Source: Alphaproteobacteria bacterium (GTDB lineage: Bacteria > Pseudomonadota > Alphaproteobacteria > GCA-2731375). Taken from it: a stretch of DNA of 64,000 nt. Below, piece after piece: positions 1 through 8,384 of the stretch. Under the pieces are notes generated by a model. That model was given only the letters and a program-made list of their open reading frames with translations, had not been told where the DNA came from and made no database searches. Every line of letters starts with the position of its first letter. Position 1 is the first letter of the stretch. The DNA lies in the NCBI GenBank assembly GCA_016776605.1, contig JADHTB010000006.1:62001-126000 (forward strand). The letters run 5' to 3'. Made by a program: the position numbers and the translations under genes.

Positions 1-1449
1 CGGGAGAGGATCGATCAAATCCTTGATCCGGAAAGTTTTCAGGAAATCGGCGGTCTGGCCGGCGCCTACGAGTATGACGAGGATGGCAATATCTCGTCCC
101 ATTCGCCGACCAACTGCGTCATGGGGCGCGGTAGGGTTGCTGGCCGGCCGGTGGTTATCTCCGGCGATGACTTCACCGTGCGCGGTGGTTCGGCCGATGC
201 CACGATCTGGGAAAAGGCCAAATATCCCGAATCCATGGCCCAGGAATTACGCCTGCCGATCATCCGCCTGATCGAAGGTTCGGGCGGCGGCGGTTCGGTC
301 AAAACCATTGAAACCAAGGGCCGGGCCAATCTGCCGGGCGGCCTGGGCACCTCGTCAGGGTTCGATCTGCTGGCCGAAAATATGGCAACGGTGCCCGTTG
401 TGGCACTGGGTTTGGGTTCGGTGGCGGGGCTGGGCGCGGCGCGCCTGGCGGCCAGCCATTATTCAGTTCTGGTCAAGGAGACCGGCGCCATGTTCGTGGC
501 CGGCCCGCCGGTGGTGAAGCATGTTGGCGAGGACCTGGACAAGCAGCAACTGGGTGGTCATGCCATTCAGACGGCCGCGGGCGGCGTCGATCACGCGGCG
601 GAGAGCGAAGAGGATGCCTTTGAGTGCGCCCGCCGCTTCCTCTCGTATCTGCCGCAGTCGGTATATGATCTGCCGCCGCGTGGAGCCCAGGAAGACGCCG
701 TCGACCGCCAGGATGAAATGCTGGACAACATCATCCCGGCGAACACGCGCAAGGTCTACCGCATGCGCAAGGTCGTCGAGTCGTTGGTCGATCAGGGCTC
801 GTTCTTTGAAATGGGCCGCATGTTCGGCCGTTCCATCATCACCGGCCTGGCCCGGGTGGATGGCTGGCCGGTGGCGCTGATGGCGTCCGATCCGCATTTC
901 TATGCCGGTGCCTGGACCGCCGATGCCTGTTTGAAGATCATCCGCTTTATCGATATGGCGGAGACTTTTCATCTGCCGGTCGTTTATCTGGCCGATTGCC
1001 CTGGATTTCTGGTTGGCAGCGAGGCCGAGCAGGCGGGCACCATCCGCCATGGCGTGCGCGCCATGACCGCCATCAACCAATCTACCGTGCCCTGGTGCTC
1101 GATCATCGTGCGCAATTCGTTCGGCGTGGCCGGTGGGGCGCATCGTCCCGTCGGCCGTTATTCCGTGCGCTATGCCTGGTATACCGCCCGTTGGGGTTCG
1201 CTGCCCCTGGAGGGCGGCATCGAGGCGGCCTATAGCGCCGATTTGGACGCGGCGGATGACCGGGAGGCTAAATTGGCTGAAATCAGCGAACGTTTGAACC
1301 GCTTGCGTTCGCCCTATCGTACGGCCGAGGTGTTCTGGATCGAGGATATTATCGCACCGCACCGCACCCGCCCGCTATTGTGCGACTTTGCCAATCTGGC
1401 GGCTCCGTTGCGGACGGCGGGCCGGTCCAGTTTCGGCATGCGGCCCTAA
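1..1449 (+). CDS. Acyl-CoA carboxylase carboxyltransferase (beta) subunit, 5' end outside window
   Basis: The reading frame is open from base 1, so the start lies upstream; 482 residues are visible and full-length relatives have about 510-540. The family transfers carboxyl groups from carboxybiotin to an acyl-CoA (acetyl-, propionyl- or methylcrotonyl-CoA type) in the cytoplasm. Both crotonase-like halves are visible: an N-terminal half with GRGRVAGRPVVISGDDFTV and a glycine-rich IEGSGGGGS segment, and a C-terminal half with FGVAGGAHRP and a conserved Arg/Tyr-rich end. The biotin carboxylase partner is not in the window, so the acyl substrate cannot be assigned. The gene ends at a strong palindrome and converges on the DUF547 gene. 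The family call is secure; the substrate is open. Confidence 0.88.
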   Translation, partial: RERIDQILDPESFQEIGGLAGAYEYDEDGNISSHSPTNCVMGRGRVAGRPVVISGDDFTVRGGSADATIWEKAKYPESMAQELRLPIIRLIEGSGGGGSVKTIETKGRANLPGGLGTSSGFDLLAENMATVPVVALGLGSVAGLGAARLAASHYSVLVKETGAMFVAGPPVVKHVGEDLDKQQLGGHAIQTAAGGVDHAAESEEDAFECARRFLSYLPQSVYDLPPRGAQEDAVDRQDEMLDNIIPANTRKVYRMRKVVESLVDQGSFFEMGRMFGRSIITGLARVDGWPVALMASDPHFYAGAWTADACLKIIRFIDMAETFHLPVVYLADCPGFLVGSEAEQAGTIRHGVRAMTAINQSTVPWCSIIVRNSFGVAGGAHRPVGRYSVRYAWYTARWGSLPLEGGIEAAYSADLDAADDREAKLAEISERLNRLRSPYRTAEVFWIEDIIAPHRTRPLLCDFANLAAPLRTAGRSSFGMRP

Positions 1450-1543
1450 ATCGGTTTCGACGACAGTCGAAACTGATTTAGCTGTTTTCGTTCACGCCGC
1501 CCCCGTGGAGCCGCGCGCGCAAGCGCGCTGGCGTGAACGAAAA
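1448..1543. terminator. Nested palindromes between convergent genes
   Basis: Two inverted repeats follow each other in the 98-bp convergent gap. The first pairs 1448-1461 with 1466-1479 (14-bp arms, one G.T wobble, 4-nt loop) and overlaps the TAA stop of the carboxyltransferase. The second has perfect 14-bp arms at 1485-1498 and 1530-1543; the arms begin and end in TTTT/AAAA, so either strand would give a hairpin followed by a U run. Position and symmetry suggest a bidirectional Rho-independent terminator. Confidence 0.65.
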
Positions 1544-1547
1544 ACCT

Positions 1548-2417
1548 CTAACCGCCGTTCAGGCGCCAGTCATAGGAGGAGCGGTCCAGGCGGCCGTGCC
1601 GGGTTAGTTCTTCGGCCAGGGCGGGGGCGGCGTATCGCTTCAGATGGGTCAGGACACCTGCATTGCCGCCGCCAAAATCCTCGATGAACCAGTCATATAT
1701 GCTGGAGACGACCAGGTCCCCGTTTTCGAAACGCACGCCTCTGGGGTGGTTGATGAATGCCCGCGCGGCGGCATCCAGGCGGGCCTCCATCCCCTTTGCC
1801 CTATAGGCCGTGGCGCCTAGGTTGGGGCAGCCAAGCGAGGCGCAGTTCAGGGCATAATGGATACGCGGGTCGCGCCACAGGGGACGCAGGATGCGGTGCT
1901 CTATATCATTCAGGCTGATGGCCTCGCCCTCAATCCGCAGCAATTTCTTGTCCCAGGGTCCGTTGCTGAAGAAGCCGGGCGAGATATCGATATCCAGAAT
2001 GGAGGCGGCGAGACCATCCCGGCTGTTGTCCAGTACCACTTTTACCGTCAGGGCATTGTACAGGTTGATCCAATAGGCCAACTGCCGCGCCCGGCTGTAT
2101 GTGCTGATGGGCAGGGCGGCCAGTTTGGCGACCATGCCGTCCAATATGGCCCGGTCGGCGGCGGCGACCGCGCCATAGCGGAATAAGTTGATACCCGCCG
2201 CCGAGGGCGTCAGAAAGCGCTGCAACAAATCATCCCAGGCCGCGAAATCAATTTCCGCCGGATTGTTTTCGTCCGCCGTCCGCCAACGCAGCCAGGGGTC
2301 GGCGCTGGGTGCGGCCAAGGCTGCCGATGAGCGAAATTCCGGCGGCGCGGCCAACCAAAAGGCGGCGGTAATGGCTGCCGGCAAGACCAGCCCTAAACGG
2401 AATCCACGCAGTTTCAC
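1548..2417 (-). CDS. DUF547 domain protein, predicted exported
   Basis: The protein has 289 residues. The first 35 or so form a signal-peptide-like stretch (basic start, hydrophobic core, Ala-rich end near residue 36), so export to the periplasm is likely. The rest matches DUF547: the AYWINLYNALTVK block near residue 110 and the conserved HYALNCASLGCPNLG block near residue 190, whose Cys residues are typical of the family. No biochemical role is established for DUF547. The start lies 13 bp after the stop of the DMT transporter on the same strand, so the two are probably cotranscribed. Confidence 0.8.
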   Translation of the reverse strand: MKLRGFRLGLVLPAAITAAFWLAAPPEFRSSAALAAPSADPWLRWRTADENNPAEIDFAAWDDLLQRFLTPSAAGINLFRYGAVAAADRAILDGMVAKLAALPISTYSRARQLAYWINLYNALTVKVVLDNSRDGLAASILDIDISPGFFSNGPWDKKLLRIEGEAISLNDIEHRILRPLWRDPRIHYALNCASLGCPNLGATAYRAKGMEARLDAAARAFINHPRGVRFENGDLVVSSIYDWFIEDFGGGNAGVLTHLKRYAAPALAEELTRHGRLDRSSYDWRLNGG

Positions 2418-2430
2418 GGCCCGACCTCGT

Positions 2431-3363
2431 TCATGACTTGACCTCTGCGGTTACCCGTTTTCGCGCGCGGGCTTCACGGTGGGCGATGTAAGTCGCGGAG
2501 GTGACGATAATACCACCCCCCACCCAGGTCCAGACATCCGGCGCCTCGGCAAATACATAGAAGCCCAAAATCGTGGCCCAGACCAGTTGCAGGAAGGTGA
2601 TCGGTTGCAGGGCCGTGACTTCCGCGCAACGGAAGGCCTGGGTCATGGTCAGATGCCCAACCGTGGCCAGCGCCGCGACGATAACCAGCCAGATCATTTC
2701 GTCGCCGGTCGGCGTACGCCAGAAATACATGGCGGGTGGGAACAGGGTCAAGCTCACGAAGACCCCCATTACAGCGACGATGGTTCCGTTATGTTCGGTT
2801 TCCGTCAATTTCTTGCCGATCAGCAAAGAGGCGGCAAAGAATGGCGCGGCGATCAACTGTGCGATGGCGCCGGGTTCGATCACGTGCAGGCCGGGGCGCA
2901 GGATCACCATGGCGCCGGCGAAGGCGATCAGCACGGCCGAGATGCGGCGCAGGTACAGCCTTTCGCCTAAGAACAGCGCGGCGCCCAGGGTCGCGAAGAT
3001 TGGCGCGGTGAAACCCAGGGCGGTCACCTCCGCCACCGGGATATGGGCCATGGCGTAAAACCACAGCATGACGCCGCAGGCATGCACCAGGCCGCGCGCC
3101 GCGTGCAGGCCATAATGCCTGGGTCGGTTGCGGTAGCTGCGAATTTCCCGCCACAAAATGGGCGATAGAAAGATCAACGCGATGGCGTAGCGCAGAAAGG
3201 CCAGCTGTATCGGGTGCATATTGCTGCCCAGGTGGCGCACCACCCCGGTGACACCGACAAAGATCAGCCCGGTCAGGAACATCCAGGCGATACCCTTGGC
3301 ATTGCCGCTGCTGGCGGCAAAGATCGCGCCTAACCTGGACATCTGCCTATGGTTTCCTATCAT
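2431..3363 (-). CDS. DMT-superfamily (EamA) transporter
   Basis: This 310-residue, strongly hydrophobic protein has about ten predicted membrane helices arranged as two EamA halves, the usual size and layout of drug/metabolite-type exporters in the inner membrane. The substrate cannot be told from sequence. The ATG at 3363 is used here; an ATG eight codons in (3342) has an AGGAAA upstream and may be the true start. The gene reads into the DUF547 gene and diverges from the CMD-like gene, with 72 bp between the starts. It resembles the second EamA protein at 48.4-49.4 kb in length and fold only. Confidence 0.82.
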   Translation of the reverse strand: MIGNHRQMSRLGAIFAASSGNAKGIAWMFLTGLIFVGVTGVVRHLGSNMHPIQLAFLRYAIALIFLSPILWREIRSYRNRPRHYGLHAARGLVHACGVMLWFYAMAHIPVAEVTALGFTAPIFATLGAALFLGERLYLRRISAVLIAFAGAMVILRPGLHVIEPGAIAQLIAAPFFAASLLIGKKLTETEHNGTIVAVMGVFVSLTLFPPAMYFWRTPTGDEMIWLVIVAALATVGHLTMTQAFRCAEVTALQPITFLQLVWATILGFYVFAEAPDVWTWVGGGIIVTSATYIAHREARARKRVTAEVKS

Positions 3364-3435
3364 CGTGGCGTGGTGTCAGTTCCATCTCGGTTATTGCATC
3401 ACACTATTACGAAAACACTTAAATGGGAGTATCGA

Positions 3436-3837
3436 ATGTCTGAGAGTGAGCTTTATAAAAAAGGCCGGGAAGTCCGCCGTAAGTTGATGGGCGATGCCAT
3501 GGTCGAAAATATGTCGTCGACTGTCTACAACAGCCCGATCATGGAAAAGTTCGGTCAGTACACCTCTGAAGCGATCTTTGGCATGCTCTGGTCCCGGCCC
3601 GGCCTGGATCTGAAAACCCGGACCCTGATTTGCGTCATCTCGGACACCTCGACCGCCCGCTGGCCGGAACTGGAAATTCACCTGCGCATGGCGTTGCGCC
3701 AGGGCTGGACCGAGGACGAGCTGGGCGAGGTTCTGCTGCACCTGGGTGGCTATATCGGCGTGCCCTCGGTGCGCGAGGCCATGATCATCGCCAATAAAGT
3801 CTTCACCGAAGTGGCAGCCGAGGGCTCGGGCGACTAG
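3436..3837 (+). CDS. Carboxymuconolactone decarboxylase (CMD) family protein
   Basis: The start is the ATG at 3436, preceded by GGGAG at a good distance, giving 133 residues; longer in-frame versions have no such site. The sequence follows the all-helical CMD fold, with a block around LICVISDTSTARWPEL and HLRMALRQGWTEDELGEVLLH. The CxxC pair of the AhpD peroxidase branch is absent, so a decarboxylase or ring-cleavage accessory role is more likely than a peroxidase role. No protocatechuate genes are adjacent. It converges on the crotonase gene with a 4-bp overlap. Confidence 0.82.
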   Translation: MSESELYKKGREVRRKLMGDAMVENMSSTVYNSPIMEKFGQYTSEAIFGMLWSRPGLDLKTRTLICVISDTSTARWPELEIHLRMALRQGWTEDELGEVLLHLGGYIGVPSVREAMIIANKVFTEVAAEGSGD

Positions 3838-4604
3838 ACCTTTCCCTTACCACGGCTGGCAAGAAAGGCTTCGATGACCGCTTGGGCCTGGCCCGTGGCA
3901 TAGGCTTCCTGTTGCCCCAGAACACCGACCCGGAAGGCTTCGTCAAAGCCGGCCAGGGCGATCTCGCGAAAGCGCGCCTTGGTGCGGGCCCAGGCCACTG
4001 AAGGTTTGCCGGCCAGGGTTTCGGCTACCTCGCAGGCCTTGGCGACGACCTGATCCTGTTCGACCATATAGTTGATCAGGCCCAGGCCGTGGGCTTCGTC
4101 CGCCGGCATCAGACGCCCGGTCATGGATAGTTCCTGATTCTTGGACCAGCCCAAATGCAGGGACATCCAATAGGAACCCATGATGGAGGGGATGGCGGCA
4201 TTAATCTCGGGCTGCCCCATGCGGGCGCCGGGATGGCTGACCCGCAGGTCGGAAACCAGCGCCATCTGAAAGCCGCCCCCAGCCGCGATGCCATTCACGG
4301 CGGCGATGACCGGCTTGTTGGTCAACAGGATCTGGCGGTAGACATTACAGGCGGTACCGAACCAGGTTTCGATATCGGCCACCTGCATGCCCCGGGCTTC
4401 GTGCAAATCCACGCCGGCGCAAAAAGCGCGATCACCGGTGCCGGTCAGGACAATGCCCCGCACTGTATCGTCGCCATCCAGTTCGATCAGGGAGGCGGCG
4501 ATGCCGCGCGCCAGGGCCAGGGACAGGGCGTTCAGGTTATCGGGCCGGTTAAAGCGCAAGATGGCGATATCGCCCGCGCGGTCTACCTCTACAACATTTG
4601 GCAT
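3834..4604 (-). CDS. Enoyl-CoA hydratase/isomerase family protein (crotonase)
   Basis: The start is the ATG at 4604 (MPNVVEVDRAG), giving 256 residues, the normal crotonase length; the longer open frame upstream only shadows phaC. The oxyanion-hole segments are visible: FCAGVDLHEA near residue 65 and NGIAAGGGFQMAL near residue 105. Members hydrate or isomerise enoyl-CoA esters in the cytoplasm. It lies 19 bp downstream of phaC on the same strand, so it is probably cotranscribed with it. It belongs to the (S)-type crotonase fold, not the hot-dog PhaJ type, so a direct role in supplying (R)-3-hydroxyacyl-CoA to PhaC is not implied. Confidence 0.88.
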   Translation of the reverse strand: MPNVVEVDRAGDIAILRFNRPDNLNALSLALARGIAASLIELDGDDTVRGIVLTGTGDRAFCAGVDLHEARGMQVADIETWFGTACNVYRQILLTNKPVIAAVNGIAAGGGFQMALVSDLRVSHPGARMGQPEINAAIPSIMGSYWMSLHLGWSKNQELSMTGRLMPADEAHGLGLINYMVEQDQVVAKACEVAETLAGKPSVAWARTKARFREIALAGFDEAFRVGVLGQQEAYATGQAQAVIEAFLASRGKGKV

Positions 4605-4623
4605 TGCTTGCAATAAACTCCTG

Positions 4624-6444
4624 CTACCCGTCCGAACGGACTTTGACGTAACTGCCCGGTGCGTCCTCCAGGGCGGGGGCCGCCTTGCTGCCCGGCAGGC
4701 GCGCCTTGACCTTTGGGCCGGATTGCTTGGCGATCCAATTGCCCCATTGCGGCCACCACGAACCTTCGTGCTGGGTGGCGCCCGCAAACCATTCATCGGC
4801 GGTGGGCGGATTTTTTTGATTGCTCCAATAACCATACTTTTTCGCCGCGGGTGGATTGACAATGCCGGCGATATGGCCCGACCCGGCCAGGGTAAAGGTG
4901 GTTTTGCCGCTATAAAGCTGCGTTGCCACATAGGTGCCCTTCCAAGGCGCGATATGGTCTTCCTTGGTGGAGATGATGTGCACGGGGATGTTTACGGCGG
5001 TCAGGTCGATGGGGGAGCCGCCCAGTTCGATGCCGCCCGGCTGGGACAGCAAATTCCGCTGATACATGTTGCGCAGATAAAAGCTGTGCATCTTTGCCGG
5101 CATGCGGGTCGAATCCGAATTCCAGTACAGCAGATCAAACGGGAAGGGATCTTTGCCCATCAGGTAATTGTTGATGACAAAAGACCAGATCAGATCATTG
5201 GAGCGCAGCATATTGAAGGTGCCGGCCATGGCCGCGCCTTCCAGGATGCCGCCCTGATCCTCCATCTTTTGTTCCAATTGGCCCAATTGCTCGTCATCGA
5301 CGAAGATCGACAATTCGCCGGCCTCGGTAAAATCCACCAGGGTGGTGAAAAAGGTCGCGGATTTCACCCGTTGATCGTCGTTGGCCGCCATATGGGCCAG
5401 GGTCGCGCCGGTCAGGGTGCCGCCCAGGCAATAGCCGATGATGTTGACGTCATCCTCGCCGCAGGCGGCCTTGATGCCGTCCAGGGCCGCATAGATACCT
5501 TCGAACATGTAATCTTCGAAGGTTTTCTCCGCCAGCCGTTGGTCCGGGTTGACCCAGGAAATCACGAACACTGTCAGGCCCTGCTCCACGGCCCATTTAA
5601 TAAAGGAATTCTCCGGCTTCAGATCCAGGATGTAAAATTTGTTGATCCAGGGCGGCACAATCAACAGGGGGCGCTTGTGCACCTGGCCGGTTCTGGGTTG
5701 GTACTGGATCAATTGCATCAGATCGCTCTGCCAGATCACCTTGCCCTCGCTGACGGCGATATTCTCCCCCACGGCAAAGGCATCCTGGTCAGTCATCCTG
5801 ATCGCCAGCTTGCCTTTGCCGCGCTCCAGATCGTCCAGCATGTTTTGCAGGCCGCGCACCAGGTTTTCGCCCTTGGTCGCGACGGTTTCGCGCAGCACCT
5901 CGGGATTGGTCGCGACGAAGTTGGAAGGCGCCATGGCATCGGTGAACTGGCGGGTATAAAAATCCACCTTGCGGGCCGTGGCCTCGTCCAGGCCCTCGAC
6001 ATCATGCACCGTGTTTTGCACCCAGCGCGAGGTCAGCAGATAGGATTGTTTGATAAAATCGAAGATCTGGTTGTTTTCCCATTCTTCGCCACGAAAGCGC
6101 TTGTCGCCCTTTTCCGGCCTGACCAGCGGTTCCGCCCCTTCGCCCAGCATGCTCTTGGCGGCGTTCTGCCACAGGTTCATATAGTCCTGCCACAGGCCCA
6201 TCTGCGCCTCGACCAACTTGGCCGGATCGGACATCATTTTGCTGGTCAATTCCATGAACGCGGAACCGATATTCAGTGGGTCGGCCTCTAGCTGTCCGCC
6301 ATCCTTCGCCTGGCGTTGCAGGAAATCGTTAACCATATGCTGGCATTGTTCCGCTACCTTGGTCAGGTTTTCGGAGAATTCGGCCGCCTGCTGGCTGCTT
6401 GATCCGTTTGCGTTGGGTCCGGTATCTCCAGTATCTTGGGTCAT
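4624..6444 (-). CDS. phaC: Class I poly(3-hydroxyalkanoate) synthase
   Basis: PhaC polymerises (R)-3-hydroxyacyl-CoA into storage polyester on cytoplasmic granules. The lipase-like box GYCLGG, with the nucleophilic Cys at about residue 339 in place of Ser, is plain, followed by the Asp (TKEDHIAPW) and His (GSGHIAG) regions. The length of 606 residues from the ATG at 6444 fits single-subunit class I enzymes; the frame is open 29 codons further up. The C-terminal YGYWSNQKNPPTADEW and EGSWWPQW blocks are also typical. No phasin, phaA/B or phaR lies next to it; a crotonase gene follows after 19 bp. Confidence 0.95.
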   Translation of the reverse strand: MTQDTGDTGPNANGSSSQQAAEFSENLTKVAEQCQHMVNDFLQRQAKDGGQLEADPLNIGSAFMELTSKMMSDPAKLVEAQMGLWQDYMNLWQNAAKSMLGEGAEPLVRPEKGDKRFRGEEWENNQIFDFIKQSYLLTSRWVQNTVHDVEGLDEATARKVDFYTRQFTDAMAPSNFVATNPEVLRETVATKGENLVRGLQNMLDDLERGKGKLAIRMTDQDAFAVGENIAVSEGKVIWQSDLMQLIQYQPRTGQVHKRPLLIVPPWINKFYILDLKPENSFIKWAVEQGLTVFVISWVNPDQRLAEKTFEDYMFEGIYAALDGIKAACGEDDVNIIGYCLGGTLTGATLAHMAANDDQRVKSATFFTTLVDFTEAGELSIFVDDEQLGQLEQKMEDQGGILEGAAMAGTFNMLRSNDLIWSFVINNYLMGKDPFPFDLLYWNSDSTRMPAKMHSFYLRNMYQRNLLSQPGGIELGGSPIDLTAVNIPVHIISTKEDHIAPWKGTYVATQLYSGKTTFTLAGSGHIAGIVNPPAAKKYGYWSNQKNPPTADEWFAGATQHEGSWWPQWGNWIAKQSGPKVKARLPGSKAAPALEDAPGSYVKVRSDG

Positions 6445-6562
6445 GGCGGGTCTCAGTCCTTGAAAAACGGGTTTTCTGCTAACCTCTGGATATCGATCCT
6501 CGGTTTGACGAATAGGTACTTGGTCATACAATGCCGAAGTGATTCGTTGAAGATAGCGACGA

Positions 6563-6591
6563 TTGTTGGCAAAGTACCTGAAGTCTATAAC
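6563..6591 (+). promoter_or_regulatory. Possible sigma-70-like promoter of the OmpA-like lipoprotein gene
   Basis: TTGTTG at 6563-6568 and TATAAC at 6586-6591 are 17 bp apart, upstream of the lipoprotein gene. An 11-bp tandem duplication (ATGGCTAATAT, 6593-6614) follows directly. This is a pattern match only; no start site is known. Confidence 0.35.
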
Positions 6592-6678
6592 AATGGCTAA
6601 TATATGGCTAATATAGTTCCAATTGGGCCATGCGGCGATCGGGCTTTGACCGTCGCCAGTTTAAGGAGCACGCGCGGG

Positions 6679-8256
6679 ATGAATGGACAGATAGCAGAGG
6701 ACCACGGCGTCCGGACCGGGCGCGGGTCTGTCGGGCGCAGGTCTGGGCGGCTGACCGCCTTGGTTTTGACATTTGCCCTGGCCGGCTGTGCCCAGACTCC
6801 GGATTGGGTGAACCCGGTAAACTGGTTCGACGGTATGTTTGATGACATGTTCAGCGAGAACGTGGATCAATTGCCGCCGGCGCCGAAAACCTCCGCCACG
6901 ACTCCGGGCGCCGACAAACCTTTTCCAAAGCTGAGCCAGACGCAGATGCCGTCAAATACCGGCACCTCGGCCGAGGAACGGGAAAAATTGGCGAACAGCC
7001 TGATCGCCGATCGGGATAATGCCAAATATACCGATCAGGATCTGCGCGCCGGTAACCAGCGTCTGGCCGCCGCGCCACCGCCGCCCCCACCGCCCAGGCC
7101 TACCCTGGTGCCTACGGCCCAACCCATGGCTAAACAGACCGCGCCGGAACGGATCAAGGATGTGCGCGCCAAAAAAATGGCGGCGGTACCGGTAATTGAG
7201 GGTACGGCGGCCCGGTCGGCAGCACCGTCGTTGCCCGCCGCGCCTGCCCGTATAGCCGGAGACTCTGACGATCGCAGCGGCAGCACACGCGCGCGCGGCT
7301 TATCCCAATTGCCCTCCATCGTGCAACGCCGTGGCGCCCCGCCGCCGCCGCCCACCCCTATTGCCGAAGCGTCACGGCGGCCGATCCCGCAAATTGTTGA
7401 AAAAAGCAATCGCGCCAAAAGTGGCCAGCAGCTGGCGGGTATGGCGGCGTTGCCGCAACCACCCGTCGCCGTGTCGCGGACCTCCGCCCTGCCATCGGCT
7501 CCTGCATTGGTGAAGGCGCCGGCCGCCCCAACCGTGGCGCGTCCCGTGGCGCCTGGGCTTACGCCGCCGCCCGTTCAAGCCGTCGCTCGAACCGCGGCCC
7601 AGGGTGGCGCGGTGATGGCGCCGTCGGTACAGGTCAATCTGCCGCTTGGTCAGGATCAATCTATCCTGGCGCAGACTTTTTCCGCGTTATTGGCGGCCCA
7701 GAACAGCCCCGTCGTAAGCCAGCCGGGCAATGTCTTCTATGCTTCCAACGCCACGCCTATTGGCGGGCAGTGGGCGACCAATGTGCCGGGCGTGGTGCAA
7801 CAGGCTTTCAACGCAGCCCTTAATGATGCTGATCGGGATGTCCAATCGGTGCGGGATTCCATGATAGCATCGCCGCAAATGAGCAACGATGCCATGCGGC
7901 GTTTGCCGGGCGCGCCCGGGCTGATCCGCTTTGGCCACGGTTCGATCAGGCTGAGCGGAAAGGAAAAGAAATATCTGCGCGGCGTCGCCGAACAGGTCCG
8001 GCGCGACGGCAAAATGATTTATGTCGTGGGACATGCCAGCCAGCGCACGGGTGATATGAACTATGCCAAGCATAAGCTGGTGAACTTCAACCTCTCGCTC
8101 GATCGGGCCAATATCGTGGCCAGGGAACTGCGCCGTCGGGGCGTTGCCCGGGATCGGATCGTGGTGCAGGCGAAGGGCGATACCGAGCCGCTGTATTTCG
8201 AATTCATGCCGGATGGCGAGTCGCAAAATCGCAGGGTTGAGGTCTATGTTCGTTAG
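6679..8256 (+). CDS. OmpA-like outer-membrane lipoprotein with Pro/Ala-rich linker
   Basis: The ATG at 6679 is preceded by AAGGAG at 6663-6668; this start puts a lipobox (LALAGC type, Cys at residue 37) at the right distance for a lipoprotein signal. The protein has 525 residues. Residues about 60-400 are low-complexity, rich in Pro and Ala with polyproline runs (PPPPPPPRP, PPPPPTP). The last 110 residues form an OmpA-type peptidoglycan-binding domain, with VVGHASQRTGDMNYA and SLDRANIVARELRRRG near the end of the fold. The likely role is tethering the outer membrane to the cell wall. The long linker would span the periplasm. Confidence 0.85.
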   Translation: MNGQIAEDHGVRTGRGSVGRRSGRLTALVLTFALAGCAQTPDWVNPVNWFDGMFDDMFSENVDQLPPAPKTSATTPGADKPFPKLSQTQMPSNTGTSAEEREKLANSLIADRDNAKYTDQDLRAGNQRLAAAPPPPPPPRPTLVPTAQPMAKQTAPERIKDVRAKKMAAVPVIEGTAARSAAPSLPAAPARIAGDSDDRSGSTRARGLSQLPSIVQRRGAPPPPPTPIAEASRRPIPQIVEKSNRAKSGQQLAGMAALPQPPVAVSRTSALPSAPALVKAPAAPTVARPVAPGLTPPPVQAVARTAAQGGAVMAPSVQVNLPLGQDQSILAQTFSALLAAQNSPVVSQPGNVFYASNATPIGGQWATNVPGVVQQAFNAALNDADRDVQSVRDSMIASPQMSNDAMRRLPGAPGLIRFGHGSIRLSGKEKKYLRGVAEQVRRDGKMIYVVGHASQRTGDMNYAKHKLVNFNLSLDRANIVARELRRRGVARDRIVVQAKGDTEPLYFEFMPDGESQNRRVEVYVR

Positions 8257-8330
8257 GGCTCGCGCCGGCGAATAGTTTCGGGCATAAAGCACGCCCGCTG
8301 GACGGTCGTGTAAACGGTCGCCCCCCCACC

Positions 8331-8356
8331 GCTGCCAATGACTGCTGCCAATGACT
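8331..8356 (+). repeat. 13-bp tandem duplication upstream of alaC
   Basis: The unit GCTGCCAATGACT occurs twice in direct tandem (8331-8343 and 8344-8356) and starts a third time, just before the ribosome-binding region of alaC. It may be a recent slippage duplication in the leader. Confidence 0.7.
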
Positions 8357-8384
8357 GCTGTAATCCAACCAGGTGATGACGGCC

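Noticed and set aside
3834-4931. Longer version of the crotonase beside phaC (365 residues)
   Set aside because: The extra 109 residues overlap phaC in another frame and have no crotonase homology; the ATG at 4604 begins the family-typical N-terminus.
4387-6291. Long open frame opposite phaC (634 codons)
   Set aside because: It is an antisense shadow of phaC with no domain, poor start context and codon use set by the opposite gene.
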